A stretch of 64,000 nt of DNA from Shinella sp. CPCC 101442 (GTDB taxonomy: Bacteria; Pseudomonadota; Alphaproteobacteria; Rhizobiales; Rhizobiaceae). A program made the position numbers and the translations under genes. This document shows positions 54,839 to 63,569 of the stretch, one piece after another. Numbering within the stretch: the first letter of the stretch is position 1; the number at the start of each line of letters is the position of its first letter. A model generated the notes under the pieces. It saw only the letters and a program-made list of their open reading frames with translations, did not search any database and was not told the DNA's origin. The DNA lies in contig NZ_JALIQS010000008.1 in the NCBI RefSeq assembly GCF_024704725.1, forward strand, positions 124,001 to 188,000, written 5' to 3'.

Positions 54839-55021
54839 TTAGCGGCACGCGGGCGAAACGCTCTCGTCTTCAACGTCGGGCGAGAACCCCGTTCCAGGTG
54901 TCTTGCTTTTGTCCATCAGATGCTGCTTTGCGTGAGGGCCCGCCGGGGGGCCTTCCGGTGCGATCGGTGCCTTTTTGCCCGTATCCTCCATAGCTTCTTG
55001 CGCACTTTTGTCCTTGTTCAT
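54839..55021 (-). CDS. Hypothetical protein, 60 residues
   Basis: Start at the second Met of the frame (55021): MNKDKSAQEAMEDTGKKAPI, APEGPPAGPHAKQHLMDKSK, then TPGTGFSPDVEDESVSPACR. Hydrophilic, Pro/Lys/Asp-rich and probably disordered. Small proteins of this type are common among rhizobial stress genes. No family was recognised. Confidence 0.5.
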   Translation of the reverse strand: MNKDKSAQEAMEDTGKKAPIAPEGPPAGPHAKQHLMDKSKTPGTGFSPDVEDESVSPACR

Positions 55022-55144
55022 CGAAAATCTCATGAAGTTGTTGTGTATTAACCTCGAGCATCAGACTGAGGAGTACCGGCGGTATCACCTCCAGCTGGTC
55101 ATGAGTTCATCTCACATCTTAGTCTAATATGGCATGTCTAACGA

Positions 55145-55399
55145 TCATTCTCTGTATGGAGCGCTCTCAACCGCGCTTCGTATCTCGGCACGGTTGATCG
55201 TGTTGACCCTGTTCATGAGATAGGCGGCGATATTGCCACCGCAGTGTTCCGCTAGATCTTTGGCACTGTACCCGTCTTTTTGGGCCCGACGCCTTAAGAT
55301 GTCAGCCTGCTGCTGGAAATCGACAGCTTTGTCCGAGAACCCCGGAGAGGTGGCCATTTCCTCGTACATGGCATCGAGCCAGTCATTGACCGTTTTCAT
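55145..55399 (-). CDS. DUF768 protein
   Basis: 84 residues. MKTVNDWLDAMYEEMATSPG and DLAEHCGGNIAAYLMNRVNT match the rhizobial DUF768 family of short helical proteins. Role unknown. It has its own promoter region of about 40 bp before the next genes. Confidence 0.7.
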   Translation of the reverse strand: MKTVNDWLDAMYEEMATSPGFSDKAVDFQQQADILRRRAQKDGYSAKDLAEHCGGNIAAYLMNRVNTINRAEIRSAVESAPYRE

Positions 55400-55650
55400 G
55401 CTGTCTAATCCTGTTCCTTGAGAACGAGCATCATCATGGCTCAGCCTATATGCCGTTCATCACTTAGGCTTCTTCTCGCTAATCGGGCGATCCGTTGCCT
55501 TTCGCAGTTGCTGTTCAGCCTGTGTTTCAAGATTATCGCGGTTTTCGTCCGCCACTTTTGGATCGCTTCGCGCTGCGTCGCTTGCCGGATCGAGTTTCTT
55601 GTCGGTCAGGCGGGGGTTTCCTGACGTCTGGAGGTCGCTTGGAGCTTGTG

Positions 55651-56091
55651 TTACGTTTCGCTGATGGATGGAAGGTGGACTTCGACTTGCTGGCGCCGCT
55701 TTTCATCCATCGGCTCGACGTTCTCTTTCCAAAACGCTTCTGCCTCAGGCGGCTCGCTTTCCCACTTGCGGGTACTGACGATATTGTCATCGACCTTCGC
55801 GAGGCGACTGCCGCCAAGGCGAAGATACTCCTCGGCCAGACTCAACGACGGGGTCTTCTCGTCGCTGCGCATTCCCGCGGAGTGGTCTGGGTTGAGAAGT
55901 GCAAGCAAAGCTTCGCGCTCGGGTGCAGAGGGGGTCTGCCCCAAAAATGCATCCACCGACATTCGCGTTTCGTGGCCTCCAGAGGGTTGGTTGGCTCTGT
56001 GAACCACAATAATCTCTTCTCTCGGCTCTTCCTTACTGAGCAGCCAGCGATCTCCATTCGAACTGACCGCGAATTCCTGTTCGTTCTCCAT
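55651..56091 (-). CDS. Hypothetical protein, 146 residues (rhizobial type)
   Basis: The ATG has AGAAGGAGATC upstream. The N-terminal half, EFAVSSNGDRWLLSKEEPRE followed by VVHRANQPSGGHETRMSVDA and FLGQTPSAPEREALLALLNP, is a pattern common in short rhizobial proteins of unknown function. The second half is acidic and variable. The opposing plus-strand frame (55495-56160) is rejected. Confidence 0.65.
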   Translation of the reverse strand: MENEQEFAVSSNGDRWLLSKEEPREEIIVVHRANQPSGGHETRMSVDAFLGQTPSAPEREALLALLNPDHSAGMRSDEKTPSLSLAEEYLRLGGSRLAKVDDNIVSTRKWESEPPEAEAFWKENVEPMDEKRRQQVEVHLPSISET

Positions 56092-56140
56092 GACGATCTC
56101 CTTCTGGGACGACTGTCGGGCGTGAACCTGAGGCCATCGG

Positions 56141-56650
56141 TTAATTTCGGCGAAGATTGATTTGGCTGGTTACGACAGCTTTCCCAGTTTTAGGGTCCTT
56201 GTCGACAGTGGTGAGACGCATTCCTAAATCACCAATCTTCTCGATAGTCATTTGCGCGCGTCGGTCCCCGTTCACAGGCTTTGCCCATGTGATGCCGAGA
56301 TTGATCGCATCGCCTTTGCGCCTCCCACCCAGATTAGCGGTGCCCGTGCCTGCGCCGACATAAGAGCCGCTGTAGGCGCTTCCATTTGACGTCAGGTCAG
56401 CGCTGATCGCACGAGAAAAGACCGCCAAGCTTTTGCAACGTCCATTGAGTGAAAGCGAATTAGCGGTGGTATTAGATTTGAAATTGCAGGCTACGTTCAT
56501 TGCACGCGAATTTGTGCGAACCTTCACGGTGCCCTTTCCGCTCCAGCTCCCTTGGAGGGATTTTAAGAATCCAATTTCGTCGGCATGTGCCGAGCCTCCG
56601 AAGAGCGCAAGCGAAACAACGGCGACCGACATTGCTAAAGCATTTTTCAT
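56141..56650 (-). CDS. Exported hypothetical protein
   Basis: Start at the ATG at 56650, since MKNALAMSVAVVSLALFGGS followed by AHADEIG is a clean signal peptide; the frame to 56716 adds unlikely residues. 169 residues; the mature part GFLKSLQGSWSGKGTVKVRT and SLSLNGRCKSLAVFSRAISA looks like a beta-barrel lipocalin-type fold. Unknown periplasmic role. Confidence 0.75.
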   Translation of the reverse strand: MKNALAMSVAVVSLALFGGSAHADEIGFLKSLQGSWSGKGTVKVRTNSRAMNVACNFKSNTTANSLSLNGRCKSLAVFSRAISADLTSNGSAYSGSYVGAGTGTANLGGRRKGDAINLGITWAKPVNGDRRAQMTIEKIGDLGMRLTTVDKDPKTGKAVVTSQINLRRN

Positions 56651-56977
56651 TGTCGTGCTTTCGGCTCGCGAAAGACAGAGGCTGTCCCGCGAACATGGAG
56701 GAAGGTCATATTTCAACCCGCTGCTCTTGGCATAGTTCCATCGTCGGTTCGTTCGTCGATCAAAAGGAACCCGACAGCGAAATGAGGAAAACTACCGGTT
56801 GACATCTGCGCCGATATCTCTATTTTGAGTTTATCGATCTTTTGCTTGCTGAACTTTGGTTACCGCGCGATTAGCACCGCGCCTGACGAACTTTCCCTCT
56901 CAAAATCAATCGCTACCACCATCCGCGAACCTTTGGTTCCGCGGTCGCTCAACATTGCTTTGAAAGGGTTCATCATC

Positions 56978-57187
56978 ATGACCACAGGCACAGTAAAATG
57001 GTTCAATTCCACAAAGGGTTTCGGCTTTATCGAGCCTGACAACGGCGGCGCTGACGCCTTCGTTCATATCTCGGCTGTTGAACGCGCTGGAATGCGCGAA
57101 CTCGTCGAAGGCCAGAAGATTGGCTTCGATCTCGAGCGCGATAACAAGTCGGGCAAAATGTCGGCCTGCAATCTGCATTCCGCTTAA
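56978..57187 (+). CDS. Cold-shock-domain protein (CspA family)
   Basis: 69 residues: [20 protein letters not shown], then [23 protein letters not shown]1 (KGFGFIEP) and RNP2 (FVHIS) are present. The ATG at 56978 has AAAGGG upstream. A leader of about 150 nt precedes it, as in many csp genes, and may fold to control translation. The gene is followed by a strong terminator. Confidence 0.95.
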   Translation: MTTGTVKWFNSTKGFGFIEPDNGGADAFVHISAVERAGMRELVEGQKIGFDLERDNKSGKMSACNLHSA

Positions 57188-57247
57188 TTGATATACGCTT
57201 CCCTTTGACCACGGATGTACTGGCACTGCCGGGAGCGTAATCAGTTT

Positions 57248-57274
57248 AAGCCAGGCATCTCGCCTGGCTTTTTT
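57248..57274 (+). terminator. Rho-independent terminator after the cold-shock gene
   Basis: AAGCCAGGC, 5-nt loop, GCCTGGCTT, then TTTT. Confidence 0.9.
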
Positions 57275-57311
57275 CGTTCCGGATCACCGGTCGAAGCCAT
57301 CAGGAGTTTCA

Positions 57312-57539
57312 ATGACCGAAACACACAGCAAATCCCGCCAGCGGGCTGAATTCGCGTTCAGCAACGTCCAGTCGCAGTTCTACGCGAAGAATAACGCAGT
57401 TGAAGAGCTTGAATCTGAGGCTGAGCGCCGGGACGCCAAGACGTTCAGGCTCAGAGCGGCGCGTTTGGCGCAGGAATTGGCCGACCGAACCTCGGCCAAT
57501 TCCTGCGCCCTGCTTGCCAAACGAGCAAAAACGCGCTGA
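57312..57539 (+). CDS. Small basic hypothetical protein, 75 residues
   Basis: The ATG follows AGGAG. MTETHSKSRQRAEFAFSNVQ, SQFYAKNNAVEELESEAERR, then DAKTFRLRAARLAQELADRT. Resembles short rhizobial proteins found beside cold-shock and DUF6481 genes. The last 25 codons include a perfect 18-bp inverted repeat (57467-57509), which may have rewritten the C-terminus. Confidence 0.6.
   Translation: MTETHSKSRQRAEFAFSNVQSQFYAKNNAVEELESEAERRDAKTFRLRAARLAQELADRTSANSCALLAKRAKTR
57467..57509. repeat. Perfect 18-bp inverted repeat with a 7-nt loop inside a gene
   Basis: GGCGCAGGAATTGGCCGA (57467-57484), loop CCGAACC, then its exact reverse complement (57492-57509). It is too long and perfect for chance in coding sequence; likely an inverted duplication by a fold-back replication error, or a strong RNA hairpin. 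Confidence 0.85.
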
Positions 57540-57571
57540 TCACTGCGCATTATCGATATCAGGATGTAGAT

Positions 57572-57952
57572 TTGAAGAACGCCAGAAACAACGAGCTTAC
57601 TGACCGACGAACCGCATCCAAAGACGCCAAGATTTCTCTTCTCAACGCCTACCGTATAGCACAGACAGTGGCAGAACCATCAAAAGTGGAAAGGCAGGCG
57701 GCACGCACGGCCATCGCCTTGGCTCGTGAGGAACGACGCGTTGAGCGCGGGCGGCTCAAGCGTGAGGAGCGCACGCGTGTTGAGACCCGCGCAGAAGAAG
57801 AGACAGCGGCTGCGCAGGCTGAGGCACTCGCCGAAACCAAAGCTCGCGAGGGCGCGGAAAAGGCTAGGATAGCGCGCGTGATCGAAGATGAGGCGGCGCG
57901 AAAGGCTGAGCGCGATCGGCGTTACGCGAACCGCAAGGCCAGACAAGCTTAA
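57572..57952 (+). CDS. DUF6481 protein
   Basis: 126 residues with a TTG start at 57572: NARNNELTDRRTASKDAKIS, LLNAYRIAQT, then a long Ala/Glu/Arg-rich helix and KAERDRRYANRKARQA at the end. This matches the DUF6481 family, often found after cold-shock genes in Rhizobiales. It is probably one long coiled coil; role unknown. Confidence 0.75.
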   Translation: MKNARNNELTDRRTASKDAKISLLNAYRIAQTVAEPSKVERQAARTAIALAREERRVERGRLKREERTRVETRAEEETAAAQAEALAETKAREGAEKARIARVIEDEAARKAERDRRYANRKARQA

Positions 57953-58048
57953 ACTTTGGTATTTTTGCCGCCGCCAGATGCTGACACTGCGCCAATCCCA
58001 CGACAGGACGATGTTATGCCGTGGCTAGCGAATCTTATAGGAGCCGCC

Positions 58049-58324
58049 ATGGCACCCGATCCGAACGAACTCCAGTCGATCAATACATCCTGGCAAATCG
58101 CGATCCAGGAGATCTTAAGGATGGTCATCCGTGACATGTACCATGACGGCGGCGAAGCTACCTTCAAGGCACATATCAAGCGCATCGAAGAAGCGGCCGT
58201 CGACAGTATCTATACGGACCTGAGACTCCGGGGCACGGATGAATGGACGGAAGTGCTCGTCAAAGAAAGGGCAAGCAATTTTGTCACTACGCTGCTGACG
58301 TCATTCACCTACGACCGAGCGTGA
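58049..58324 (+). CDS. Hypothetical protein, 91 residues
   Basis: Start at the ATG at 58049 because TAGGAG lies upstream; the frame is open from 57956. MAPDPNELQSINTSWQIAIQ, then EILRMVIRDMYHDGGEATFK and so on. Helical and acidic; unknown family. Confidence 0.55.
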   Translation: MAPDPNELQSINTSWQIAIQEILRMVIRDMYHDGGEATFKAHIKRIEEAAVDSIYTDLRLRGTDEWTEVLVKERASNFVTTLLTSFTYDRA

Positions 58325-58547
58325 GTCAATTTACCTGAGCAACTGAACAAACCCGCGATATCAAAAACCAGCGATGAGCCCATCTGGCGGGCCAATTACC
58401 TCAAGGGGCCGTTCCTTCGGACGGACGCCGGACCAGAACGCACTCGATTTAACAAGCCGCACCCTGCTGGTCGTTAAGGATCTCCTAACCAACCGCTGGA
58501 TTGTAGCCATTGGCTGTGCTTCATTGGGACTTCAGGAGGACGGAGCA

Positions 58548-58766
58548 ATGAATACCTGCGCAGTCGATCTCGCACGCTTGCTGGCAATGACGATTGAAAA
58601 AATGATCCATTCTGAAGGCCAAGGCCCAGTTTGCCTGTCTGACAATTGTGTCCGAGTGCTCGCAGAGACAATCGCCGCTGTGGACGCAGGTCGAGTCGCG
58701 ATGGGCGAAAGGGAAGTCGGGCGCGTCATTGAGCGCAAGCAGGACATCATTCTTATCCCGGCGTAA
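58548..58766 (+). CDS. Hypothetical protein, 72 residues
   Basis: Start at the ATG at 58548, which follows GGAGGACGGAGC; the frame from 58374 has no such site. MNTCAVDLARLLAMTIEKMI, then VCLSDNCVRVLAETIAAVDA. Unknown family. Confidence 0.5.
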   Translation: MNTCAVDLARLLAMTIEKMIHSEGQGPVCLSDNCVRVLAETIAAVDAGRVAMGEREVGRVIERKQDIILIPA

Positions 58767-58959
58767 GAAAAGATCGCCAGTCGGGCGCCGACTATTCGGT
58801 CCCTATCAACGCGGTTTATTCCCTATTTCGCATGGTCGAATTGATGGCGGAGAATAATTTGTTTGTTGAAGTCTGTGAGAGTACAGGCCTGAAGAACGCG
58901 GAGTGATAGCTAGGCGAGCGCGGTTTGATGTGCCGACCGAAATTTCGGTGTTCCTTGGA

Positions 58960-59922
58960 TCATTGACTCTGCGGTAGGAGCCGCCGGATCAAGGGTGATG
59001 AGGCATGCACGAGGAAAATGGTCACACCGCCGACCAATATGGCCAGAGCGGCCTGGAGCGCGGATGTTGTCGTCCAGTGCAGGACCTCCGGGAGGTAGGC
59101 GGACACGCTGCTGACGCCCCCAGCTATCCTTTCGATGACGTGTTCCGGGCCGTGGTAGCCCAGTTCGGCCATTCCGTGTACGAGAATGCTTCCTCCGACC
59201 CAGAGCATGGCGGCCGTACCGATCATGGCGAGTATACTGAGGAACACCGGGACGCTGACGACGAGGCCACGCCCGAATGCTCGCACGAGGCCGGCCGAGG
59301 AACCAGCAAGCGCCAGCCCCGCATCGTCCGCCTTCACGATGAGGGCGACGACGCCGTAGACGGCCAGGGTGATCAGGATGCCGACTGAAGCCAGGACCGC
59401 CGCCTGCGTGTAGATATTGGAGGCGACGACGTTTGCGAGCGTCAACGCCATGATTTCGGCGGAGAGTATGAAATCTGTCCTTATCGCGCCGGACACTTTC
59501 TGGTTCTCCAAAGCGACCGGATCGGAAGTTCCCGACACCCCTGCGTCATGTTCGTGGGCGTCGTGAGGCATGACGGCCTCGCACAGCTTTTCGGCCCCTT
59601 CGTAGCAGAGATAGAGGCCCCCGACCATCAGGAGGGGCGTGATCGCCCATGGCGCAAAATAGCCCAGGAAAATTCCGGCCGGAAGAAGGTAGAGTAGCTT
59701 GTTCTTCAAGGACCCGAGCGCGATCTTGGCGATGATCGGCAGTTCCCGCGCCGGTGAAAGGCCGACCACGTATCTAGGAGTCACCGCCGCGTCGTCAATC
59801 ACGACCCCAGCCGCTTTTGCTCCTGCCTTCGCAGTCTGGGCGGCGATGTCGTCCAGCGACGCGGCCGCGAGCTTCGCGATTGCGGCGACGTCATCGAGGA
59901 GTGCGATCAGTCCGGTTGCCAT
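58960..59922 (-). CDS. DUF808 (YedI-like) inner-membrane protein
   Basis: 320 residues from the ATG at 59922: MATGLIALLDDVAAIAKLAA, then SLDDIAAQTAKAGAKAAGVV and IDDAAVTPRYVVGLSPAREL, the DUF808 signature. At least six hydrophobic helices follow (about 75-105, 170-200, 210-235, 250-280, 295-315). Full length for the family. The function is unknown; it is predicted to be a multi-pass inner-membrane protein. Confidence 0.9.
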   Translation of the reverse strand: MATGLIALLDDVAAIAKLAAASLDDIAAQTAKAGAKAAGVVIDDAAVTPRYVVGLSPARELPIIAKIALGSLKNKLLYLLPAGIFLGYFAPWAITPLLMVGGLYLCYEGAEKLCEAVMPHDAHEHDAGVSGTSDPVALENQKVSGAIRTDFILSAEIMALTLANVVASNIYTQAAVLASVGILITLAVYGVVALIVKADDAGLALAGSSAGLVRAFGRGLVVSVPVFLSILAMIGTAAMLWVGGSILVHGMAELGYHGPEHVIERIAGGVSSVSAYLPEVLHWTTTSALQAALAILVGGVTIFLVHASSPLIRRLLPQSQ

Positions 59923-60139
59923 ATGATTTCCCATTCGTTCAGCCGCAAGGGGATATCGGTTGCCTTGCAGGGATTGTCCAGTCCGACATCTCCTCAACCG
60001 TGAGATCAAGGTCGCAAATGCGTTAAACTTGTATCGGGCCTCCGCTTTCCTCGTCGCTGGTTCGATTCCCTTCAAGACCCTCGGTGCAACCGGCTGTTTA
60101 CGAAATCCTGCGCATGATCTCACGAAACAAGGTGTTCCG

Positions 60140-61390
60140 ATGACGGTCGTTCGTGCGTTTGGTAAATCATCAGCGGAAGCAGCACAGCGCCAAATGGACC
60201 GGCTTGCAGCCCTGGACCAGTTGGACATGCTGGACACACCGCGCGATGCGGGTTTCGACCGATTGGTGCGGTTGATCAAGGAGATATTCAAGGTCGACAT
60301 CGGGATTGTCTCGTTTATCGACGCCCATCGTCAGTGGTACAAGGCATGTTCTGGTCTTCCGATGGACGAGATGCCGCGCGAGGATACCTTTTGCCGATAT
60401 GTCGTTGACTGCGAGGAGGCCATAGTTGTCCAAGATGCAACTCGCGATCCCCGTTTTGCTTCAAATCCCGCGGTGACGGGGGAAGCTCACATTCGCTTCT
60501 ATGCGGGCGTGCCGATGCAAACGGCAGACGGCCATACGGTCGGGACCGTCTGTGCCATCGACAGGAAGCCGCGCTCGTTCGGCACCAGAGATTTGAGCAT
60601 TCTTCGGGAACTGGCGGGTGTTGCCATGGATCGGGTTGAGGCGTTGAAGTCGGCCGCGACGGACAGCTTGACCGGAGCCCTCACACGCCGTGCCTTCAAA
60701 GAGGAAGCTACTCGAATCCTGTCGCAGGCAAGGCGTCACAACCATGATGTGTCCTGTATCGGACTGGACGTCGATCATTTCAAGAAAGTGAATGATACCT
60801 ATGGGCATGCGGCGGGTGACGATGTCCTAAAGCTGGTCGCAGCTACTTGCCGGGAGCAGCTGCGAGGGGGCGACCTCCTCGGCCGGTTAGGAGGCGAAGA
60901 ATTCGCTATTCTACTGCCGCATGTCGATCGGGAAGACGCACTCGCCGTTGCGGAAAAGCTACGCCAGGCATTATCCTCGAAGCAGGTGGAGATGGCGACG
61001 GATACAATCCGGGTAACCGCAAGTTTTGGTACGGCTTCCACGTCGATAGTCGCGAGAGACGTCGATACCCTGCTGGCTCAGGCCGATGCTGCCATGTATC
61101 GCGCAAAACAAGCAGGCCGCGACCGTTGCGTGTCCTGGGGTTCTGCGGAAGTGCGGGGAGCCGCTGAGCGGCGTCGCGTCTTGAAGGCTGGTACGATCAT
61201 CTTCAACGATAAGCGCTCCACTCTCGACTGCACGATTCGGTCGCTTGGAGCAGACGGTGCGAATATCTCTGTTTCCAACACATCTGCTATACCTTCGCAG
61301 TTCGTCCTTGCGATCCAAGCGGAGGGTTTCGAGACGAACTGCCGTGTAGTTGCTCAGGATCGTCAGCACCTTGAGGTCAGCTTTCGATAA
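60140..61390 (+). CDS. GAF-GGDEF-PilZ diguanylate cyclase
   Basis: Start at the ATG at 60140 (AAGGTG upstream); the longer frame from 59960 is not coding. 416 residues. GAF (about 25-165, FCRYVVDCEEAIVVQDATRD), then GGDEF (about 175-335) with the active-site RLGGEEFAIL and GLDVDHFKKVNDTYGHAAGD metal and substrate motifs, and a C-terminal PilZ-like domain (RRVLKAGTIIFNDKRSTLDC onward). It should make cyclic di-GMP; the PilZ part may sense the product, giving feedback. Confidence 0.9.
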   Translation: MTVVRAFGKSSAEAAQRQMDRLAALDQLDMLDTPRDAGFDRLVRLIKEIFKVDIGIVSFIDAHRQWYKACSGLPMDEMPREDTFCRYVVDCEEAIVVQDATRDPRFASNPAVTGEAHIRFYAGVPMQTADGHTVGTVCAIDRKPRSFGTRDLSILRELAGVAMDRVEALKSAATDSLTGALTRRAFKEEATRILSQARRHNHDVSCIGLDVDHFKKVNDTYGHAAGDDVLKLVAATCREQLRGGDLLGRLGGEEFAILLPHVDREDALAVAEKLRQALSSKQVEMATDTIRVTASFGTASTSIVARDVDTLLAQADAAMYRAKQAGRDRCVSWGSAEVRGAAERRRVLKAGTIIFNDKRSTLDCTIRSLGADGANISVSNTSAIPSQFVLAIQAEGFETNCRVVAQDRQHLEVSFR

Positions 61391-61557
61391 AGGGTACTCC
61401 TACCGAGCGAACCGTATAAAGCGCGATCAAATGTTAGCTTCGTTAGAGCCGCCAGCGTAACCTGGCCACAAAGCTCGTCGGTGATCGCATTCCGTACCGA
61501 TCAGCCTGCGCGCCGCTCTGCGCCCCATATCGCTCAGTTGAACTCCAGTCGCCAGCC

Positions 61558-61698
61558 TGTTGATTGTTGCCTGAATTTGACCCGGTTCACCGTGACCCAC
61601 GGGTAGCCAGAAGAATGCTTTTTCCCCAAGCCTTTGTGTCGCTTCAGCCGGCACAGCGCCAAATGAAAAACTGGGTCAAATCCCCGCGATATTCAACA
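61558..61698. repeat. 141-bp element with terminal inverted repeats (copy 2, MITE-like)
   Basis: Starts TGTTGATTG and ends ATTCAACA. The ends share the inverted core (AATTTGACCCGGTT on the left, AACTGGGTCAAATCC on the right) with copy 1 at 22928-23077. Confidence 0.6.
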
Positions 61699-61699
61699 G

Positions 61700-61776
61700 C
61701 ATGCTCATCCGTTTCTCTCGGGCATCAGTGCCGGGGGCGAGCGGAATAGGGACGTGCCTTTGCCAAAGCATGTATG
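61700..61776. repeat. Dispersed repeat (copy 2)
   Basis: CATGCTCATCCGTTTCTCTC and GGGGGCGAGCGGAATA align with copy 1 (38861-38940). It abuts the MITE-like element. Confidence 0.55.
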
Positions 61777-61837
61777 GTGGACAGAACTCGCTGGCCGTTA
61801 CGCGGCCATCAGAAAACAGCATGAATGATATATAAAG

Positions 61838-61861
61838 GGATCAATTAAGGCGCTATGATCC
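61838..61861. promoter_or_regulatory. Operator-like inverted repeat GGATCA-N12-TGATCC before hipBA
   Basis: GGATCA (61838-61843) and TGATCC (61856-61861) in an AT-rich segment 84 bp before hipB. HipB-type antitoxins repress their own operon at such inverted repeats. Confidence 0.5.
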
Positions 61862-61944
61862 TTATTCATATCTTTTTCGTTGACTGAGCTCAGAATGTTT
61901 GAGATAGCTTGCCCTGCTCCACGGAGAACTTTTGGGTAGGTAGG

Positions 61945-62259
61945 ATGGCACGGTCTGAGTCAGATGCCTTGCTGGAAATCGGGCAGTTGCTGAAGGCTAC
62001 GCGTAAAGACAGGCAACTGACGCAGGAGCAGGTTGCCGACATGGCGGGTATATCGCGCCCCCGCTATCGTGAGATAGAAGCCGGAAACAGTGCTGCGCGC
62101 ACGACGACCCTGATCAACATCGGCCGCGCTCTCGGGCTTGAACTGATGCTTATACCGCAGACCATGGTTCCGGCCGTCGGCGCGCTGCTGCGGCCACAGG
62201 ATGATCTCGACGATCTCCCGGCATTCATGGCTCATCCGGACGGGGATGAGAATGTCTGA
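61945..62259 (+). CDS. hipB: HipB-like XRE-family antitoxin/repressor
   Basis: Start at the ATG at 61945. 104 residues; the helix-turn-helix is LKATRKDRQLTQEQVADMAG then ISRPRYREIEAGNSAARTTT. It overlaps the hipA start by 8 bp, as in hipBA operons. It probably binds HipA and represses the operon at the upstream inverted repeat. Confidence 0.88.
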   Translation: MARSESDALLEIGQLLKATRKDRQLTQEQVADMAGISRPRYREIEAGNSAARTTTLINIGRALGLELMLIPQTMVPAVGALLRPQDDLDDLPAFMAHPDGDENV

Positions 62260-63505
62260 ATCATCTTCCAATCCGAGGTCCATCTCGTCGCTCAGCGTGC
62301 TGCTGAACGATGTGAAGGTCGGTACGATTGTCAGGACGCCCGGCGATTTCAACGCCTTCAGCTTCGAGGACAGCTATCGCGCAACGGGCGGCTTCCCGGT
62401 GCTCAGCCTGTCTTTTCGAGCAGTCACTGGCGGCTTGCGCAAGGACCCGACACCCGTCGCCAGAGCGTTGCCGGCGTTATTCGCCAATCTGCTCCCGGAA
62501 GACAAGCTGCGCGAGGCAATGGAAAAACACCACGCGGGTAGTGTTCGCGCGGGAAACGATTTCGATCTGCTCGTCGCACTGGGTTCAGATCTGCCAGGCG
62601 CCGTCCGCGTCGTGCCGAGCGACAGGACGATTGCCCGTCTCGACAACCTGCCCGCTAACAAGCCGAAAGCCCGGTTTTCGCTCGCCGGCGTTCAGATGAA
62701 GCTTTCGGTCATCAAGACCACGGGGAAGGGCGGTGGACTGACGTTGCCGATCGGCGACGAGCAGGGGGCCTACATTGCCAAATTTCCATCGACCTCGTTT
62801 CCCGGCGTGTCAGAAAATGAATATGCCAATCTTGCACTGGCTGAAGCGATCGGTATGGAGGTTCCGGAGCGTGAACTCGTCGAGCAATCAGAGTTCGAAG
62901 GTATCCCGAGGGAGTTCGAGACGCTGTCGGACGGTAGAGTCCTGCTCGTCAAACGTTTCGATCGTGGCGCAAACAGCGAGCGGATCCATATCGAGGATTT
63001 CGCGCAGGTATTCGGCGTCTATCCTTCGCGAAAATACGAAGGAGCTGCATATCATGATATTGCCGCAGCCTTGAACGTTGCCGTTTCGTCCGATGCTGCG
63101 CTCGAGTTCGTCCGCCGACTGGCTCTGGCTGCCATAACCGGCAATGGTGACATGCATCTGAAAAACTGGTCGCTGATCTATCGCGGAGCGGGCGACAAAC
63201 CCGAGTTTGCGCCTGTGTACGACGTGCTCTCGACAATCCCTTACATCCCAGCAGATGCCATGGCTCTGTCGCTCGCCGGCGAGCGCCCGTTCAAGGCGTT
63301 GAATGCGCAACGATGGAAAGCCTTCGCCAATCGCGCGCGCTTGCCGGAAGCGGCCGTGCTTGAAGCGGTGGTCGATACGGTCGAGCGCGTCAACGAAGTT
63401 TGGTGGTCGCTGCCGGAGCGTAATGTCGCTCCGGCGAAGGTTCTCGAGCGTATCGATACGCATGTAAGGCTGATGACGCCGATCCTTGGCACGTGCGCGG
63501 AGTGA
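62252..63505 (+). CDS. hipA: HipA-like serine/threonine kinase toxin
   Basis: 417 residues from the ATG at 62252 (ATG at 62246 possible). N-terminal beta domain (SSLSVLLNDVKVGTIVRTPG), then HipA kinase core: FSLAGVQMKLSV, ATP-binding GAYIAKFPSTSFPGVSENEY, catalytic ITGNGDMHLKNWSLIYRG with Asp300, and APVYDVLST (DFG-like). All key residues are kept, so it looks active. HipA kinases stop translation by phosphorylating glutamyl-tRNA synthetase or related targets. It pairs with HipB. Confidence 0.92.
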   Translation: MSESSSNPRSISSLSVLLNDVKVGTIVRTPGDFNAFSFEDSYRATGGFPVLSLSFRAVTGGLRKDPTPVARALPALFANLLPEDKLREAMEKHHAGSVRAGNDFDLLVALGSDLPGAVRVVPSDRTIARLDNLPANKPKARFSLAGVQMKLSVIKTTGKGGGLTLPIGDEQGAYIAKFPSTSFPGVSENEYANLALAEAIGMEVPERELVEQSEFEGIPREFETLSDGRVLLVKRFDRGANSERIHIEDFAQVFGVYPSRKYEGAAYHDIAAALNVAVSSDAALEFVRRLALAAITGNGDMHLKNWSLIYRGAGDKPEFAPVYDVLSTIPYIPADAMALSLAGERPFKALNAQRWKAFANRARLPEAAVLEAVVDTVERVNEVWWSLPERNVAPAKVLERIDTHVRLMTPILGTCAE

Positions 63506-63569
63506 AGCCATTCGGCCGAACCTTACCGAGGCTTGTCCTAGCCCGCGCGCCAGTTCTCCTGGCGGGTCT

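Larger units (their letters stand above)
61391..61944. other. Intergenic region with two repeats and the hipBA promoter
   Basis: Holds copy 2 of the MITE-like element (61558-61698), copy 2 of the dispersed repeat (61700-61776) and the hipBA operator-like repeat (61838-61861). The minus frame at 61427-61654 runs through the element and is not counted as a gene. Confidence 0.45.

Noticed and set aside
55495-56160. Plus-strand frame of 221 codons
   Set aside because: Opposes the minus-strand gene at 55651-56091, which has a good ribosome binding site and a familiar rhizobial pattern.
61427-61654. Minus-strand frame of 75 codons reading AEATQRLGEKAFFWLPVGHG
   Set aside because: It lies across a repeat element with terminal inverted repeats that also occurs elsewhere; more likely a repeat-derived frame than a gene.
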